A stretch of 64,000 bases of DNA from Paenibacillus oceani (GTDB lineage: Bacteria > Bacillota > Bacilli > Paenibacillales > NBRC-103111): NCBI RefSeq assembly GCF_014705615.1, contig NZ_JACXJA010000026.1:1-64000 (forward strand). The letters are read 5' to 3'. A program made the translations under genes and the position numbers. Position 1 is the first letter of the stretch. Every line of letters begins with the position of its first letter. Positions 9,594 to 17,256 of the stretch are shown here, one piece after another. The notes beneath the pieces are model-generated. The model made no database searches and was not told where the DNA came from. It was given only the letters and a program-made list of their open reading frames with translations.

Positions 9594-9968
9594 CTACTTT
9601 CCCGAAAACCATTGCTTCAGCTCTGCGATGTCTTCATCCGAAAGTTTGTCGCCGTCATACAAGGCAGCGATTAAGTTTTTAACCGATCCTTGGTATAATC
9701 CGTCCAGTACATGTTGCGCTTCCGCTAGTTTGTAATCTTTCGGCAATAGAACAGGGACATACTTGTTCGTTCGGCCGTCCCTTGTCGCTTCTAACACCCC
9801 TTTATCGATCAATCTCGATAAAAATGTAGAAATAGTTTGCGCCTTCCATTCTTTACCCCGCCCAGCGAAAATACGCAGTAGTTCGGTTGATGTGACGGGA
9901 GGGTCGCATTCCCAGATCACCTCCATGAGTTCCATTTCAGTATCAGACAATCTTTGAACATGTTTCAC
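9594..9968 (-). CDS. BlaI/MecI/CopY-family transcriptional repressor
   Basis: A 124-residue winged-helix repressor. The start is set at the GTG at 9968 (AAAGAGGTG upstream), giving MKHVQRLSDTEMELMEVIWE; the DNA-binding segment includes WKAQTISTFLSRLIDKGVLE. Family members bind TACTACA-type dyads and are cut by their partner BlaR1 protease. Two such dyads lie directly upstream, so autoregulation is likely. The partner gene starts 9 bases downstream but is frameshifted, so this repressor may no longer be relieved by its own sensor. Confidence 0.92.
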   Translation of the reverse strand: MKHVQRLSDTEMELMEVIWECDPPVTSTELLRIFAGRGKEWKAQTISTFLSRLIDKGVLEATRDGRTNKYVPVLLPKDYKLAEAQHVLDGLYQGSVKNLIAALYDGDKLSDEDIAELKQWFSGK

Positions 9969-10010
9969 CGGTGTACACCTCTTTGCACCGTTATGCGTCC
10001 ATAACAATTT

Positions 10011-10055
10011 ATTACTACACCATGTAGTAATTATAATCTACTACACAGTGTAGTG
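10011..10055 (-). promoter_or_regulatory. Two BlaI-type operators flanking a -10 box
   Basis: Box 1 ATTACTACACCATGTAGTAAT (10011-10031, described as a near-perfect dyad of ATTACTACA) and box 2 ACTACACAGTGTAGT (10040-10054) match the TACTACA/TGTAGTA operator of BlaI/MecI repressors. On the minus strand TATAAT (10035-10030) lies between the two boxes and TTGACA lies further upstream. Binding would block the promoter of the blaI-blaR-like pair. Confidence 0.75.
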
Positions 10056-10240
10056 GGATGTCAAATCAAATACGGTTGACCCTGCATACTTGTCGTTACG
10101 AACGGTACGATTGCTCAATTATCTACTCGAACAGAAGCTGATGTCATGGTTCGGCAGCTATGCTACGAACACGAGGATATATGTTCCATTAAGTGGTATG
10201 ATAAAGGTAAAAAGTGATCGAGAGGAGTGAAAGGACACCA

Positions 10241-10666
10241 TTGAGAAAAGCTGCGAATCCTTTATTATTAGGTGCTTTAACTGGGCTACTGACACTGCTT
10301 TGTACGTATATCTTTGGCACGATACATCGTGACTTTTACCTTGCAATTGTAAACTTATCCTGGTGGATAATGTGTTTATCTGTTATCCCCTCGTTATTAT
10401 TATTGACAATTCTAGCATCTCGCCTTAATAAAAACTTTAGTTATATTCTTACATCGTCCATTACAAGTGGGATCGTATTTATGATAATCGGTTGGCTTGT
10501 TTTGGGTTATAAAAAACCTATAATGAAATTATTTTATAACTTCTTCCCCTCAGAAAAGTATCATTCTATGATAGGATATCCCTCCAACGTTTACATATTA
10601 AATGGGGGTATTTTTTTAGTAGTCATTATTTTGAGTTATTTGATTATTATTCAAAAAGTACGCTAA
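10241..10666 (+). CDS. Small integral membrane protein, unknown function
   Basis: A 141-residue protein with about four hydrophobic helices: PLLLGALTGLLTLLCTYIF, a second near LSWWIMCLSVIPSLLLLTIL, a third near SGIVFMIIGWLVLGY and a fourth near GGIFLVVIILSYLIII. A TTG start at 10241 is chosen because GGAGTGAAAGGA lies just upstream; an in-frame GTG 27 bases earlier overlaps that site. I recognise no family. It is a monocistronic unit: element copy D begins 14 bases after the stop. Confidence 0.65.
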   Translation: MRKAANPLLLGALTGLLTLLCTYIFGTIHRDFYLAIVNLSWWIMCLSVIPSLLLLTILASRLNKNFSYILTSSITSGIVFMIIGWLVLGYKKPIMKLFYNFFPSEKYHSMIGYPSNVYILNGGIFLVVIILSYLIIIQKVR

Positions 10667-10680
10667 ATTACTGCATAATT

Positions 10681-10772
10681 GCACTAACGGGGACGAGAGC
10701 TCAAAAAATACATGACGGCAGCCGGCCTGAACGATCGGCTGCCGTTTTCTAAACTAACGGGCAGGATAGTAC
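10681..10772 (+). repeat. Intergenic triple-hairpin element, copy D
   Basis: CACTAACGGGGACGAGAG, then GACGGCAGCCGGCC / CGATCGGCTGCCGTTTTCT (a stem followed by a T-rich stretch), then AAACTAACGGGCAGGATAGT. One of the most complete copies. Confidence 0.9.
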
Positions 10773-10824
10773 ACCTACTGAGCGGAATTATTAGAAAATG
10801 AATCCAATTCTAAGGGGCGATTCC

Positions 10825-11370
10825 ATGAACAAAAATGAACGGTATGCGAACCTATTTCAAAACGCGACATGGGGCAAAATTGAATCGGAATTTATAATGG
10901 AGGTACCACACGAGAGTCTTATTTCAAATGTTAATGTCGTGCCGTTTATTAATAATGAATGTATTGTCATTCGTTTAGAAAATGGAGAATGGGAAATACC
11001 AGGTGGGACTTTGGAAAAAGATGAAAATTACTTTGCTACAATAAAACGGGAGCTAATAGAGGAAGCTGGAGCAATATTACATTCTTTTGAGCCATTTGGA
11101 GCTTGGAAGTGCTTCTCATACCATGCTCATGCATATAAACCACATTTACCACATCCAGAATTTTTTCGACTTGTTGGATATGGGGATGTGGAATTATTTT
11201 CGAAACCTCAAATTCCCGATGATGGTGAGAAAGTTGTTGCTGTAGAAAAAATGTCTGTAGAAGAAGCTGCTACTAAATTTTACGAAACTGGAAGACCCGA
11301 TTTAGCAGAGCTGTACAAGTTAGCAGAAGAACTTCGTAATCAAAAATTACAATATTCGTCGCTACGCTAA
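10825..11370 (+). CDS. Nudix hydrolase
   Basis: A 181-residue protein containing a full Nudix box (GX5EX7REUXEEXGU): GGTLEKDENYFATIKRELIE followed by EAGA. Nudix enzymes hydrolyse nucleoside diphosphates linked to another moiety; the substrate cannot be told here. The start ATG at 10825 has AAGGGGCG upstream; an earlier ATG at 10798 has no good site. The TAA stop codon lies inside the CTAACG of element copy E, so the repeat supplies the end of the gene. Confidence 0.85.
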   Translation: MNKNERYANLFQNATWGKIESEFIMEVPHESLISNVNVVPFINNECIVIRLENGEWEIPGGTLEKDENYFATIKRELIEEAGAILHSFEPFGAWKCFSYHAHAYKPHLPHPEFFRLVGYGDVELFSKPQIPDDGEKVVAVEKMSVEEAATKFYETGRPDLAELYKLAEELRNQKLQYSSLR

Positions 11371-11445
11371 CGTGTACGATAGTTCAATTGTTGCCTGACG
11401 GCAGCCGGTCAATATGTTCGGCTGCCTTGTTATGCTAACGGTAGA
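11366..11445 (+). repeat. Intergenic triple-hairpin element, copy E
   Basis: GCTAACGTGTACGATAGTTC, centre GACGGCAGCCGGTC / TTCGGCTGCC, right motif TGCTAACGGTAG. Overlaps the Nudix stop codon. The following DNA to 11566 shows no gene. Confidence 0.85.
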
Positions 11446-11566
11446 ATATTTTGATGAGGCAAAGAAAGTTGATAGTAACATGCCGGGACACATTTTTCGC
11501 CGATAGACCTGTTAAGCTGAACCATATCTCAAGTAACGTCAAGTTTTTCGGGAGTCGTCTACAGGC

Positions 11567-12175
11567 TCATCCATTCGTAGCTTGCGAGCATAGCTCCTGA
11601 AGATGGCGGGTGACGATCTGCTCAACGGTCACCGGTGTGTAGAGTTCCGGGCGGAGCAGTGCGAGGATCGTCAAGCCTTCGACAATCGCGGCTAATCTGA
11701 ATGTTTCGAGTTGAATGTCCACCGAAGAGGGGAGAAGCCGCCCCTTAGCTAGAATTTCGAGGACGGCTTGAGTCAGGTAGTGGAGTCCGTCGGTGAGCTC
11801 GTCTTTTTTAACTTGTAATGCCAAACTGGTGAGGGATCGGATGGCGAAGATCCACCAGACGCCGACGGAAGTTCGTTTTTCCGCATCCAAAGGGAGCAGT
11901 TGTAACAAAATTTCCTTCGCAGCCTCCATCGGAATAGGGCTTATTTCCAGGCGCTCTTCTGCTCGGGCAACTCCTCTTGTCAAATAATAATCCACGATAA
12001 ATAGCAACAGCTCGTCCTGTGTTGAAAAATAATGACGCAATGCGCCAGGCGACAACCCCGCCGCTGCTGCAACGGCCCGGATTGACGCATGTTCGATCCC
12101 TTTTTCTTCAATAATACTCCATGCTGATTCGGCGATCAGTTTTCTTTTTTGTTCGTGGTCCACGACCTTCGGCAA
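11567..12175 (-). CDS. TetR/AcrR-family transcriptional regulator
   Basis: A 202-residue regulator. The N-terminal domain contains ASIRAVAAAAGLSPGALRHY followed by FSTQDELL, the TetR helix-turn-helix. The C-terminal ~140 residues are the helical effector domain. No partner gene is adjacent on the divergent side except a small zinc-ribbon ORF, so the target may be itself. A perfect 12-bp inverted repeat 26 bases before the start is a good operator candidate. Confidence 0.9.
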   Translation of the reverse strand: MPKVVDHEQKRKLIAESAWSIIEEKGIEHASIRAVAAAAGLSPGALRHYFSTQDELLLFIVDYYLTRGVARAEERLEISPIPMEAAKEILLQLLPLDAEKRTSVGVWWIFAIRSLTSLALQVKKDELTDGLHYLTQAVLEILAKGRLLPSSVDIQLETFRLAAIVEGLTILALLRPELYTPVTVEQIVTRHLQELCSQATNG

Positions 12176-12200
12176 CGGTAAACGCCCCTCTTGTCTTATT

Positions 12201-12237
12201 TAACACACTGTACTAAAATAAATAATACAGTGTGTTA
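12201..12237 (-). promoter_or_regulatory. Inverted-repeat operator upstream of the TetR gene
   Basis: TAACACACTGTA (12201-12212) and TACAGTGTGTTA (12226-12237) form a perfect 12-bp inverted repeat with a 13-base AT-rich spacer. Location just before the TetR start suggests autorepression. Confidence 0.75.
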
Positions 12238-12300
12238 TTTAGATTTGATTCAGTTATATCGCGTCGCAGTTATCACGTCAATAGTTGGACTTTGTCGTGA

Positions 12301-12525
12301 TTGACGGGAGGGGATGCAATACAAGAGCAAATCGATGGATTTTTTCGTTTTCACTCCATCTGTTCTAGTTGCAGAAGAGAGTTTTATGTTATTGAAGGGA
12401 CTCAAGCTTACGACCATGTGAAACGAAATCTCAAAGGAATACATTGCTGCGAAGACTGCAAAACCAGGATCGAGCTTGAAGCACGACTACAGCTCGGAAG
12501 ACGACTTTTGACCGGCAGAGATTAG
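12301..12525 (+). CDS. Small zinc-ribbon protein, YlaI/DUF2197-like
   Basis: An approximately 70-residue protein with two Cys pairs, CSSC and CCEDC, separated by about 30 residues, and a C-terminal helix RIELEARLQLGRRLL. This layout resembles the DUF2197 family (Bacillus YlaI), of unknown function. The start is uncertain: a TTG at 12301 is in frame, while GGGAGGGG lies just after it without a good in-frame start nearby. It is followed 5 bases later by the next gene, so the two are probably co-transcribed. Confidence 0.5.
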   Translation: MTGGDAIQEQIDGFFRFHSICSSCRREFYVIEGTQAYDHVKRNLKGIHCCEDCKTRIELEARLQLGRRLLTGRD

Positions 12526-12530
12526 GTTCC

Positions 12531-12968
12531 ATGAGTGTGGAGGATATTGAGCGGATGCTTCTGGAAGACGGAGAAGAGCTGATGGCCGAGTTGTTCCGAA
12601 ATCAGTATCCTCCTAGCCTTACACGCGAACCGAACCAAGTTATTCTTACCCTGAGAGATTCAGGATCAGAAGCGATAGTGGGAATCGCGTTTTATCGAGT
12701 TGGAGTGACCTATGGAGGAACACCCAATGAATTTCTTACTGCTTCAGCTATTGGTATCCATATCAGGCCTCAGTACCAGGTTAGTCGAAAAGAGATTAGG
12801 AGATTCGTTCAGGGATGCCTGGTAACGATGAAGCAATTGGATTTGCGTCATGTCCATACGAGGCTTACATTGAACCATTTTGATGTGTTTGCCGCTATGG
12901 TTTCCGAAGGGTTCCATAATACAAATGCCGAACGATCTAATGCGATTCGTCTTTCCAAGAGATTGTAA
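12531..12968 (+). CDS. Hypothetical protein (possible GNAT-like fold)
   Basis: A 145-residue soluble protein from ATG 12531. The central part SAIGIHIRPQYQVSRKEIRR followed by a helix and HVHTRLTLNHFDVFAAMVSE resembles the beta4-alpha3-beta5-alpha4 section of an acetyltransferase fold, but the acetyl-CoA loop is not recognisable. I cannot name a family. It lies immediately downstream of the zinc-ribbon ORF and just upstream of a CD3324-like gene. Confidence 0.55.
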   Translation: MSVEDIERMLLEDGEELMAELFRNQYPPSLTREPNQVILTLRDSGSEAIVGIAFYRVGVTYGGTPNEFLTASAIGIHIRPQYQVSRKEIRRFVQGCLVTMKQLDLRHVHTRLTLNHFDVFAAMVSEGFHNTNAERSNAIRLSKRL

Positions 12969-12981
12969 TGGGAAAACGCCA

Positions 12982-13275
12982 ATGAAGAAATATGTAAATG
13001 CTAAACAGATTTTGCCGGAAAGCTTAATTCAAGAAATTCAGAAGTATGTTAAAGGCCAACACATCTACATTCCTCAGACGGACCGCCAGGAGTGGGGCAC
13101 TTCTACCGGAGTACGCGAAAATATGGAGTAGCGAAATACCGAGATATGCCGGAGCTATTATGGGGGGATAAGCATATCGCAGTTGGCGGAGACTTACAAT
13201 TTAAGCGAGGAACGGATTCGAGGAATTATTATGAGAGACAGCGTAAGTAGGAGAAAATGTACAAATTCCCGTTAA
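12982..13275 (+). pseudogene. CD3324-family (Mor-activator-like) protein with in-frame TAG
   Basis: From ATG 12982 the frame encodes MKKYVNAKQILPESLIQEIQ and IYIPQTDRQEWG, the hallmark N-terminus of the CD3324 family. A TAG at 13129-13131 interrupts it. The same frame continues without any shift into RNTEICRSYYGGISISQLAE and YNLSEERIRGII, the expected helix-turn-helix half, to a TAA at 13273-13275 (97 codons in all). It is thus a single nonsense mutation in an otherwise complete gene. The family is thought to bind DNA. Without readthrough only 49 residues, lacking the helix-turn-helix, would be made. Confidence 0.75.
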
Positions 13276-13336
13276 AAACCTGGAACTCTCCATAGCATGG
13301 TACGAAGCCAATCTTGGCTGCCGGTGCAATATATAA
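13256..13336 (+). pseudogene. VOC (glyoxalase-fold) N-terminal fragment
   Basis: A short frame reads ENVQIPVKNLELSIAWYEAN followed by LGCR, the first strand and helix of a VOC-family domain, then a stop. Nothing further of the domain is visible. The fragment overlaps the end of the CD3324-like frame. Confidence 0.55.
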
Positions 13337-13461
13337 TAAGCGAAAAGGACACTGGCATCCCGTCAGTGTTCTTTCGTACCTCAACGGGTGATTTTTAACA
13401 CTGCGGGCATCAAGATGGCCGGGTCCACCTTTCCCCATGGCGTAAACGTCGTTGACAGCAC

Positions 13462-13617
13462 TTAGCGTTTGCCGGACTCTGCCGAACGGTATGCGCCGAA
13501 CATAATTTCATGAACGTGCGGTTGCTTCCTGGCCGATTGTACAGGCTGCTTTCCAGCGCGAAGGCAGCGGACGAAATGAGTCGTCACGCCTTCATGCGGA
13601 AGGATGCGATTGAATCA
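13462..13617 (-). pseudogene. Gfo/Idh/MocA oxidoreductase, C-terminal fragment
   Basis: The minus strand encodes LPHEGVTTHFVRCLRAGKQP, then VQSARKQPHVHEIMFGAYRS, then AESGKR and a stop. This is the characteristic C-terminal end of NAD(P)-dependent sugar dehydrogenases of the Gfo/Idh/MocA family. The upstream frame is closed by a TGA, so only ~50 residues remain. The flanking DNA from 13337 to 13800 contains no other gene I can support. Confidence 0.6.
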
Positions 13618-13800
13618 TGCGGTACATGACAATCGGCGGGGGCCGCGCGAGTCCGGTTCGACGGGCCAGATGGGGGCGACGTTAAGCTCCCATGAAAATT
13701 AAATCCGCAGTAGCAGGAAAAGGCCGCATTGAAGAAGACGCAGTTCATTCATTTTTTTTTGAAAAGCGTCTGAACGATGGGATATTGAGATGGTTTCGAA

Positions 13801-15011
13801 TTACGAATTAGAAGCAATTGTCACGGAGTAACCTAAGCACTCCAGTCTTCGAACGGCATACTTTACAATAGATTGTTGTTTCTGCCTATCAAAATAGTCT
13901 TCACCTAAGTCCACGTACATTTCTTTACGAGTTAGGAGATAGTACGCAATCCTTAACATTGCATGAGCTACATTTATTGCTGCACGTTTTTTACCTTTTC
14001 GAGTTGCTGTACGTCTATACATCGCGCCGAGATAGTTCTTAGATGCTGCAACGGAATGGGCTGCTTCTACCAAAGCAGATTTCAAGTACTTGTTCCCATT
14101 AGTGGTTTTGGCAGATTTCTTTTTTCCTGCACTTTCATTGTGTCCAGGTACCAATCCAGCCCAAGAGCATAAATGAGCTGCACTGGGAAACTGTTTCTTA
14201 ATATCTGTTCCGATTTCTGCTAGGATTTGTTCCGCCATTCGAGTGGCTATACCAGGGATTGAATCAAGACGTTCAATATCTTCTTGAACAGATTCTACCC
14301 GCGCAGCAACTTCTTGATCGAGGACCACAACTTGTTCGCTTAAAAAATCAATGTGAGTTAAAATGGTCTTGATCATCAGACGCTGGTGAGGGTTTACATA
14401 ACCTTGAAGAGCCAGTTCGAGTTCATCCTTTTTTCGCTTCAGGGTGCGTCTAGCGAAGCTCGCTAGTTTTTCGGGATCATCTTCGCCATCTGCAATGGCG
14501 CGCAGCATGTCACGCGATGAAACACCCATAATGTCAGAGACAACAGAGCCAAGCTTAATATTCGCTCCTTCTAGTACCTTTTGGATGCGATTGTGCTGTC
14601 TAGATCTCTCCTCGATGATGCTGCGACGATACCGAACAAGCTCTCGAAGTTCCCGTTGATTTCGGTTTGGAATGAAACTTGCTTTAAGCAGTCCATGACG
14701 GAGAAGCTTGGCGATCCATTCCGAGTCCTTGACATCTGTTTTGCGTCCAGGCAATGCCTTCATATGCTGGGCATTCACCACTAAGAATTCAATGCTTTCA
14801 GCTTCAAGCAGGTTTACGATAGGTTTCCAAAATACTCCTGTGCTTTCCATTGCAACGTGAGTACATTCATGTTGTTTAATCCAATCAATGAGTTGTAATA
14901 GATGCACTGTTTTAGTTGAAAAAGATTGGATCTCCTTTCCCTTAGACGTTCTGCAGTAATATTGTCCTTATGAATGTCCATACCGCATGCTCGTTCAATG
15001 ACAACTTCCAC
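13801..15011 (-). pseudogene. IS110-family transposase, frameshifted near its N-terminus
   Basis: The long frame (to 14907) encodes most of an IS110 recombinase: ESTGVFWKP, GRKTDVKDSEWIAKLL (acidic residues of the DEDD RuvC-like domain), a coiled-coil middle, then SIPGIATRMAEQILAEIG and the Tnp domain HNESAGKKKSAKTTNGNKYL carrying the presumed catalytic serine. The true start lies at 15011 (MEVVIERACGMDIHKDNITA, containing the first catalytic Asp) in a different frame. The frames switch near 14950, where a few bases appear to be missing. As it stands the element is probably immobile on its own. Confidence 0.85.
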
Positions 15012-15276
15012 CTTACATATATCCTCTCTACGGCTAAATTAGGTAAGAGGCTGGTGCAACAATCAGAGTAGGATTAATCTCCCATGAGTGCTTCCCGTAA
15101 GGGAGCGACAATCTGTGATGCACCGTGATCGTTGGAGTCAGACTAACGGTTGGGCTCAATGGCACCATAGCTTATCGACCTTCCTCTCCCAGCCATGGTA
15201 GAAGTATTGACAGATTCCTCGTCCCATTTTCATCATCTGTGGTGCGGCGCTTGCGCTGCATGTATGGCTAACGGGA
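15012..15276 (-). other. IS110 5' non-coding end (candidate bridge-RNA region) and flank
   Basis: About 250 bases upstream of the transposase start carry no gene. IS110-family elements are known to encode a structured bridge RNA in a non-coding end; the IS621 subgroup has it upstream of the transposase. Local palindromes such as CTTCCCGTAAGGGAG (15090-15104) and GCGGCGCTTGCGCTGC (15244-15259) are present. GCTAACGGG at 15267-15275, the core of the dispersed repeat, lies at the presumed outer junction. The exact ends of the IS were not determined. Confidence 0.45.
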
Positions 15277-15350
15277 AATATAATTTGATAAATTAATACA
15301 CATTTAGCTTCCTTTATTGTGGTAATATTTACCTAATTGAGGTGATATTC

Positions 15351-16382
15351 ATGAGTCAGGTCACAAAAGAACAATCTGATGTAGAGGAAAGAATGGTTGG
15401 CGGGTACAAGCCCACCAGTATTCCAAGTGCATTAAAAGTTGTTAGCGGACAGACAAACCAACTGGAGGTTGTGATCATGTCGGAACAAAATGCGAGCAAC
15501 AACACAGATGTGCCTGTGATAACGGAGAATAGTAACATTGAAAGAGGACAATTCTTGCTAACGTTTCCAGTACGTATGGTATTGGATGTACAAAAGTCTC
15601 AGGCGTGGTATCGGGATGTATTTGATTGTGATGATATTTCTGGTTATGGACATGCAGCACGAAAAGGGATGGGTCTAATATTAAAGAAGGCTGTTTCGGA
15701 AAAAGATATTCGTCCAAACGCCGTTTCAAAGAAGAGATCAGCTTATCCAACAGAATGGGATAGTCCAGATTATAGTTGGGATTCACTTATTTATGTGGAT
15801 TGGAGTAACCTTGAATTTATTGTTGAAAAAGTACGGGAAAAGGGCGGAACAATTGCCGTTGAACCCTTTGAGTACTCACATGGAACTAGGATTTTCAAAA
15901 GAGCGCATATCCTAGATTTAGATGGATACAACATGGTTTTAAGTGCGAGAAAGGAAAAGTCAGACGAGCAGAAAGCAACACCTGAAAAACAAGAATTTAC
16001 ATTCAAAAAGACGATACAAGTACGTCTTGTCTCGGATCTGAAAAAGTCTTTGGAATGGTATCGCAATATATTGGGATGTGACGAAGTGAACGAAGAGGGC
16101 TATGTAAGACGCGGTGAAATGGAAGTTATCTTGCAAGAGGCGGTATCGCCAGATGAAGTACATCCCAATGCTGTGCCGGCAGACAATGAACAATGGGATA
16201 CTTTTGTACACGTAGCTTGGGAGGATGTATGGCGCATCACTGAAGAGGTACGCGAAAAAGGCGGTAATATTGGTGTAGAACCGTTTGTGATTACAGCAGA
16301 TCGTTGGGACTTCTCAAATGCACATATATTAGATCCGGATGGATATAACATCATTTTAGGAGGTATGCGGGATAAACATTAA
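15351..16382 (+). CDS. Tandem VOC (glyoxalase/bleomycin-resistance fold) protein
   Basis: Up to 343 residues with two VOC domains: residues ~65-200 (FPVRMVLDVQKSQAWYRDVF .. AHILDLDGYNMVLS) and ~225-340 (TIQVRLVSDLKKSLEWYRNI .. NAHILDPDGYNIILGG). The family includes metal-dependent dioxygenases, glyoxalases and antibiotic-binding resistance proteins; the role here is unknown. Two starts are plausible: ATG 15351 with GAGGTGAT upstream, and ATG 15477 with a stronger GGAGG 8 bases upstream; the second would remove a ~42-residue extension without recognisable domain. It is a stand-alone gene between the IS110 remnant and a degenerate repeat copy. Confidence 0.8.
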   Translation: MSQVTKEQSDVEERMVGGYKPTSIPSALKVVSGQTNQLEVVIMSEQNASNNTDVPVITENSNIERGQFLLTFPVRMVLDVQKSQAWYRDVFDCDDISGYGHAARKGMGLILKKAVSEKDIRPNAVSKKRSAYPTEWDSPDYSWDSLIYVDWSNLEFIVEKVREKGGTIAVEPFEYSHGTRIFKRAHILDLDGYNMVLSARKEKSDEQKATPEKQEFTFKKTIQVRLVSDLKKSLEWYRNILGCDEVNEEGYVRRGEMEVILQEAVSPDEVHPNAVPADNEQWDTFVHVAWEDVWRITEEVREKGGNIGVEPFVITADRWDFSNAHILDPDGYNIILGGMRDKH

Positions 16383-16399
16383 GGCATTGTTGATTAAAC

Positions 16400-16560
16400 A
16401 AACGGAGTACAAGAGCTCAATAAAAATTTTGTAGACGAGTGGCTTTTTACGATCAGCTCCTTGCTAGCAGACAGATTTCTTCTATAAGCAATTGCTATAT
16501 CTCGATTGTTACCTGACGCAACTGGATAAATGTTCGCTGCCGTCGTTATCGTGGTGTTTT
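16400..16560 (+). repeat. Intergenic triple-hairpin element, copy G (interrupted/degenerate)
   Basis: AAACGGAGTACAAGAGCTCA near 16400-16420 resembles the left motif. After ~90 unrelated bases, CTGACGCAACTGGATAAATG and TTCGCTGCCGTCGTTATCG resemble the centre and right. Probably an old copy split by an insertion. Confidence 0.4.
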
Positions 16561-16691
16561 CAATCGATGGGGGCATCTTTTACCTATTTCAGGGTTTGAG
16601 TTCATTATAATTAATTCTTCCCTATATTGTGGATGATCTCTATGTTAGGATTGTGGTGCTGTAAAAAATAAATCGTAACGAGGTGAGGACA

Positions 16692-16739
16692 ATGAAAACA
16701 AAAAAAACATATACGTCTTATCCTCATATTGCTTTTTAG
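16692..16739 (+). CDS. 15-residue leader peptide (upstream ORF)
   Basis: ATG at 16692 follows GAGGTGAGG by 4 bases, an excellent binding site, and encodes MKTKKTYTSYPHIAF before a TAG. It is directly followed by a strong stem-loop (16762-16790). Such uORF-terminator pairs are the usual form of translation-dependent attenuators controlling ribosome-protection and antibiotic-response genes in Firmicutes. That the downstream gene is so regulated is an inference. Confidence 0.5.
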   Translation: MKTKKTYTSYPHIAF

Positions 16740-16761
16740 TTAATTTTTACGAATCCATTAG

Positions 16762-16794
16762 GCTCTGAGGGTAGGACTCACTCTCAGGGCTTTT
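16762..16794 (+). terminator. Attenuator hairpin after the leader peptide
   Basis: 11-bp stem GCTCTGAGGGT / ACTCTCAGGGC (two G-T wobbles) with a 7-base loop, followed by TTTTATATTT. It starts 22 bases after the leader-peptide stop. Confidence 0.65.
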
Positions 16795-16839
16795 ATATTT
16801 AGGCAGAAGGAACGTTTTTCGCTTTCTTGCCGGTCTATG

Positions 16840-16870
16840 ACAGCCACTTACGGAGTGGCTGTTATTTTTT
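16840..16870 (+). terminator. Intrinsic terminator
   Basis: Perfect 8-bp stem ACAGCCAC / GTGGCTGT with loop TTACGGA, then TATTTTTTTT. It is the second stop signal before the coding region at 16980, reinforcing the attenuator reading. Confidence 0.75.
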
Positions 16871-16979
16871 TAAGGACAAAAGGTTGGTCAAGGCAACAAT
16901 AGTGGTTTTATTTTAAATTGGTTAGGATTTAATCGTTTGTGTTGCAAATGGATCTGAACTCTATTAGGGGGAATATGTA

Positions 16980-17165
16980 TTGAACTTGAATGACTTAGGA
17001 AGGAATTCATTTTTCGAGGAACATTTCAAACCGTATCGGGTTATGTTTGAGCAGGCTCACACCTGGAGAGTAGGGGGCGATCCGTCTCGTCGTTACCTTG
17101 TTCCAAAGGATAAGGGGCCCCCCTTCTTGAGATATCGTTTCATTTTCGGCATCGTTTCCCGTTAA
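16980..17165 (+). pseudogene. Chimeric remnant beginning like RsgA-type GTPase
   Basis: A TTG start with GGGGGAA upstream gives MNLNDLGRNSFFEEHFKPY, which strongly resembles the N-terminus of ribosome small-subunit-dependent GTPase (RsgA) paralogues. The sequence then departs into FEQAHTWRVGGDPSRRYLVP, which is not RsgA and may be the N-terminal part of the downstream ABC-class ATPase. A frameshift near the CCCCCC run at 17118-17123 is likely, since another frame remains open from there to 17259. It looks like a deletion that joined the regulated start of one gene to the body of another. Confidence 0.5.
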
Positions 17166-17256
17166 TCACCGCTTTCCAAAGAAGAAAGGATGATCCTTTA
17201 TTAAAAGACTCGCTCAATATTTTCGCTCCTTACAATCCGGACAGTCATCGTATAGT

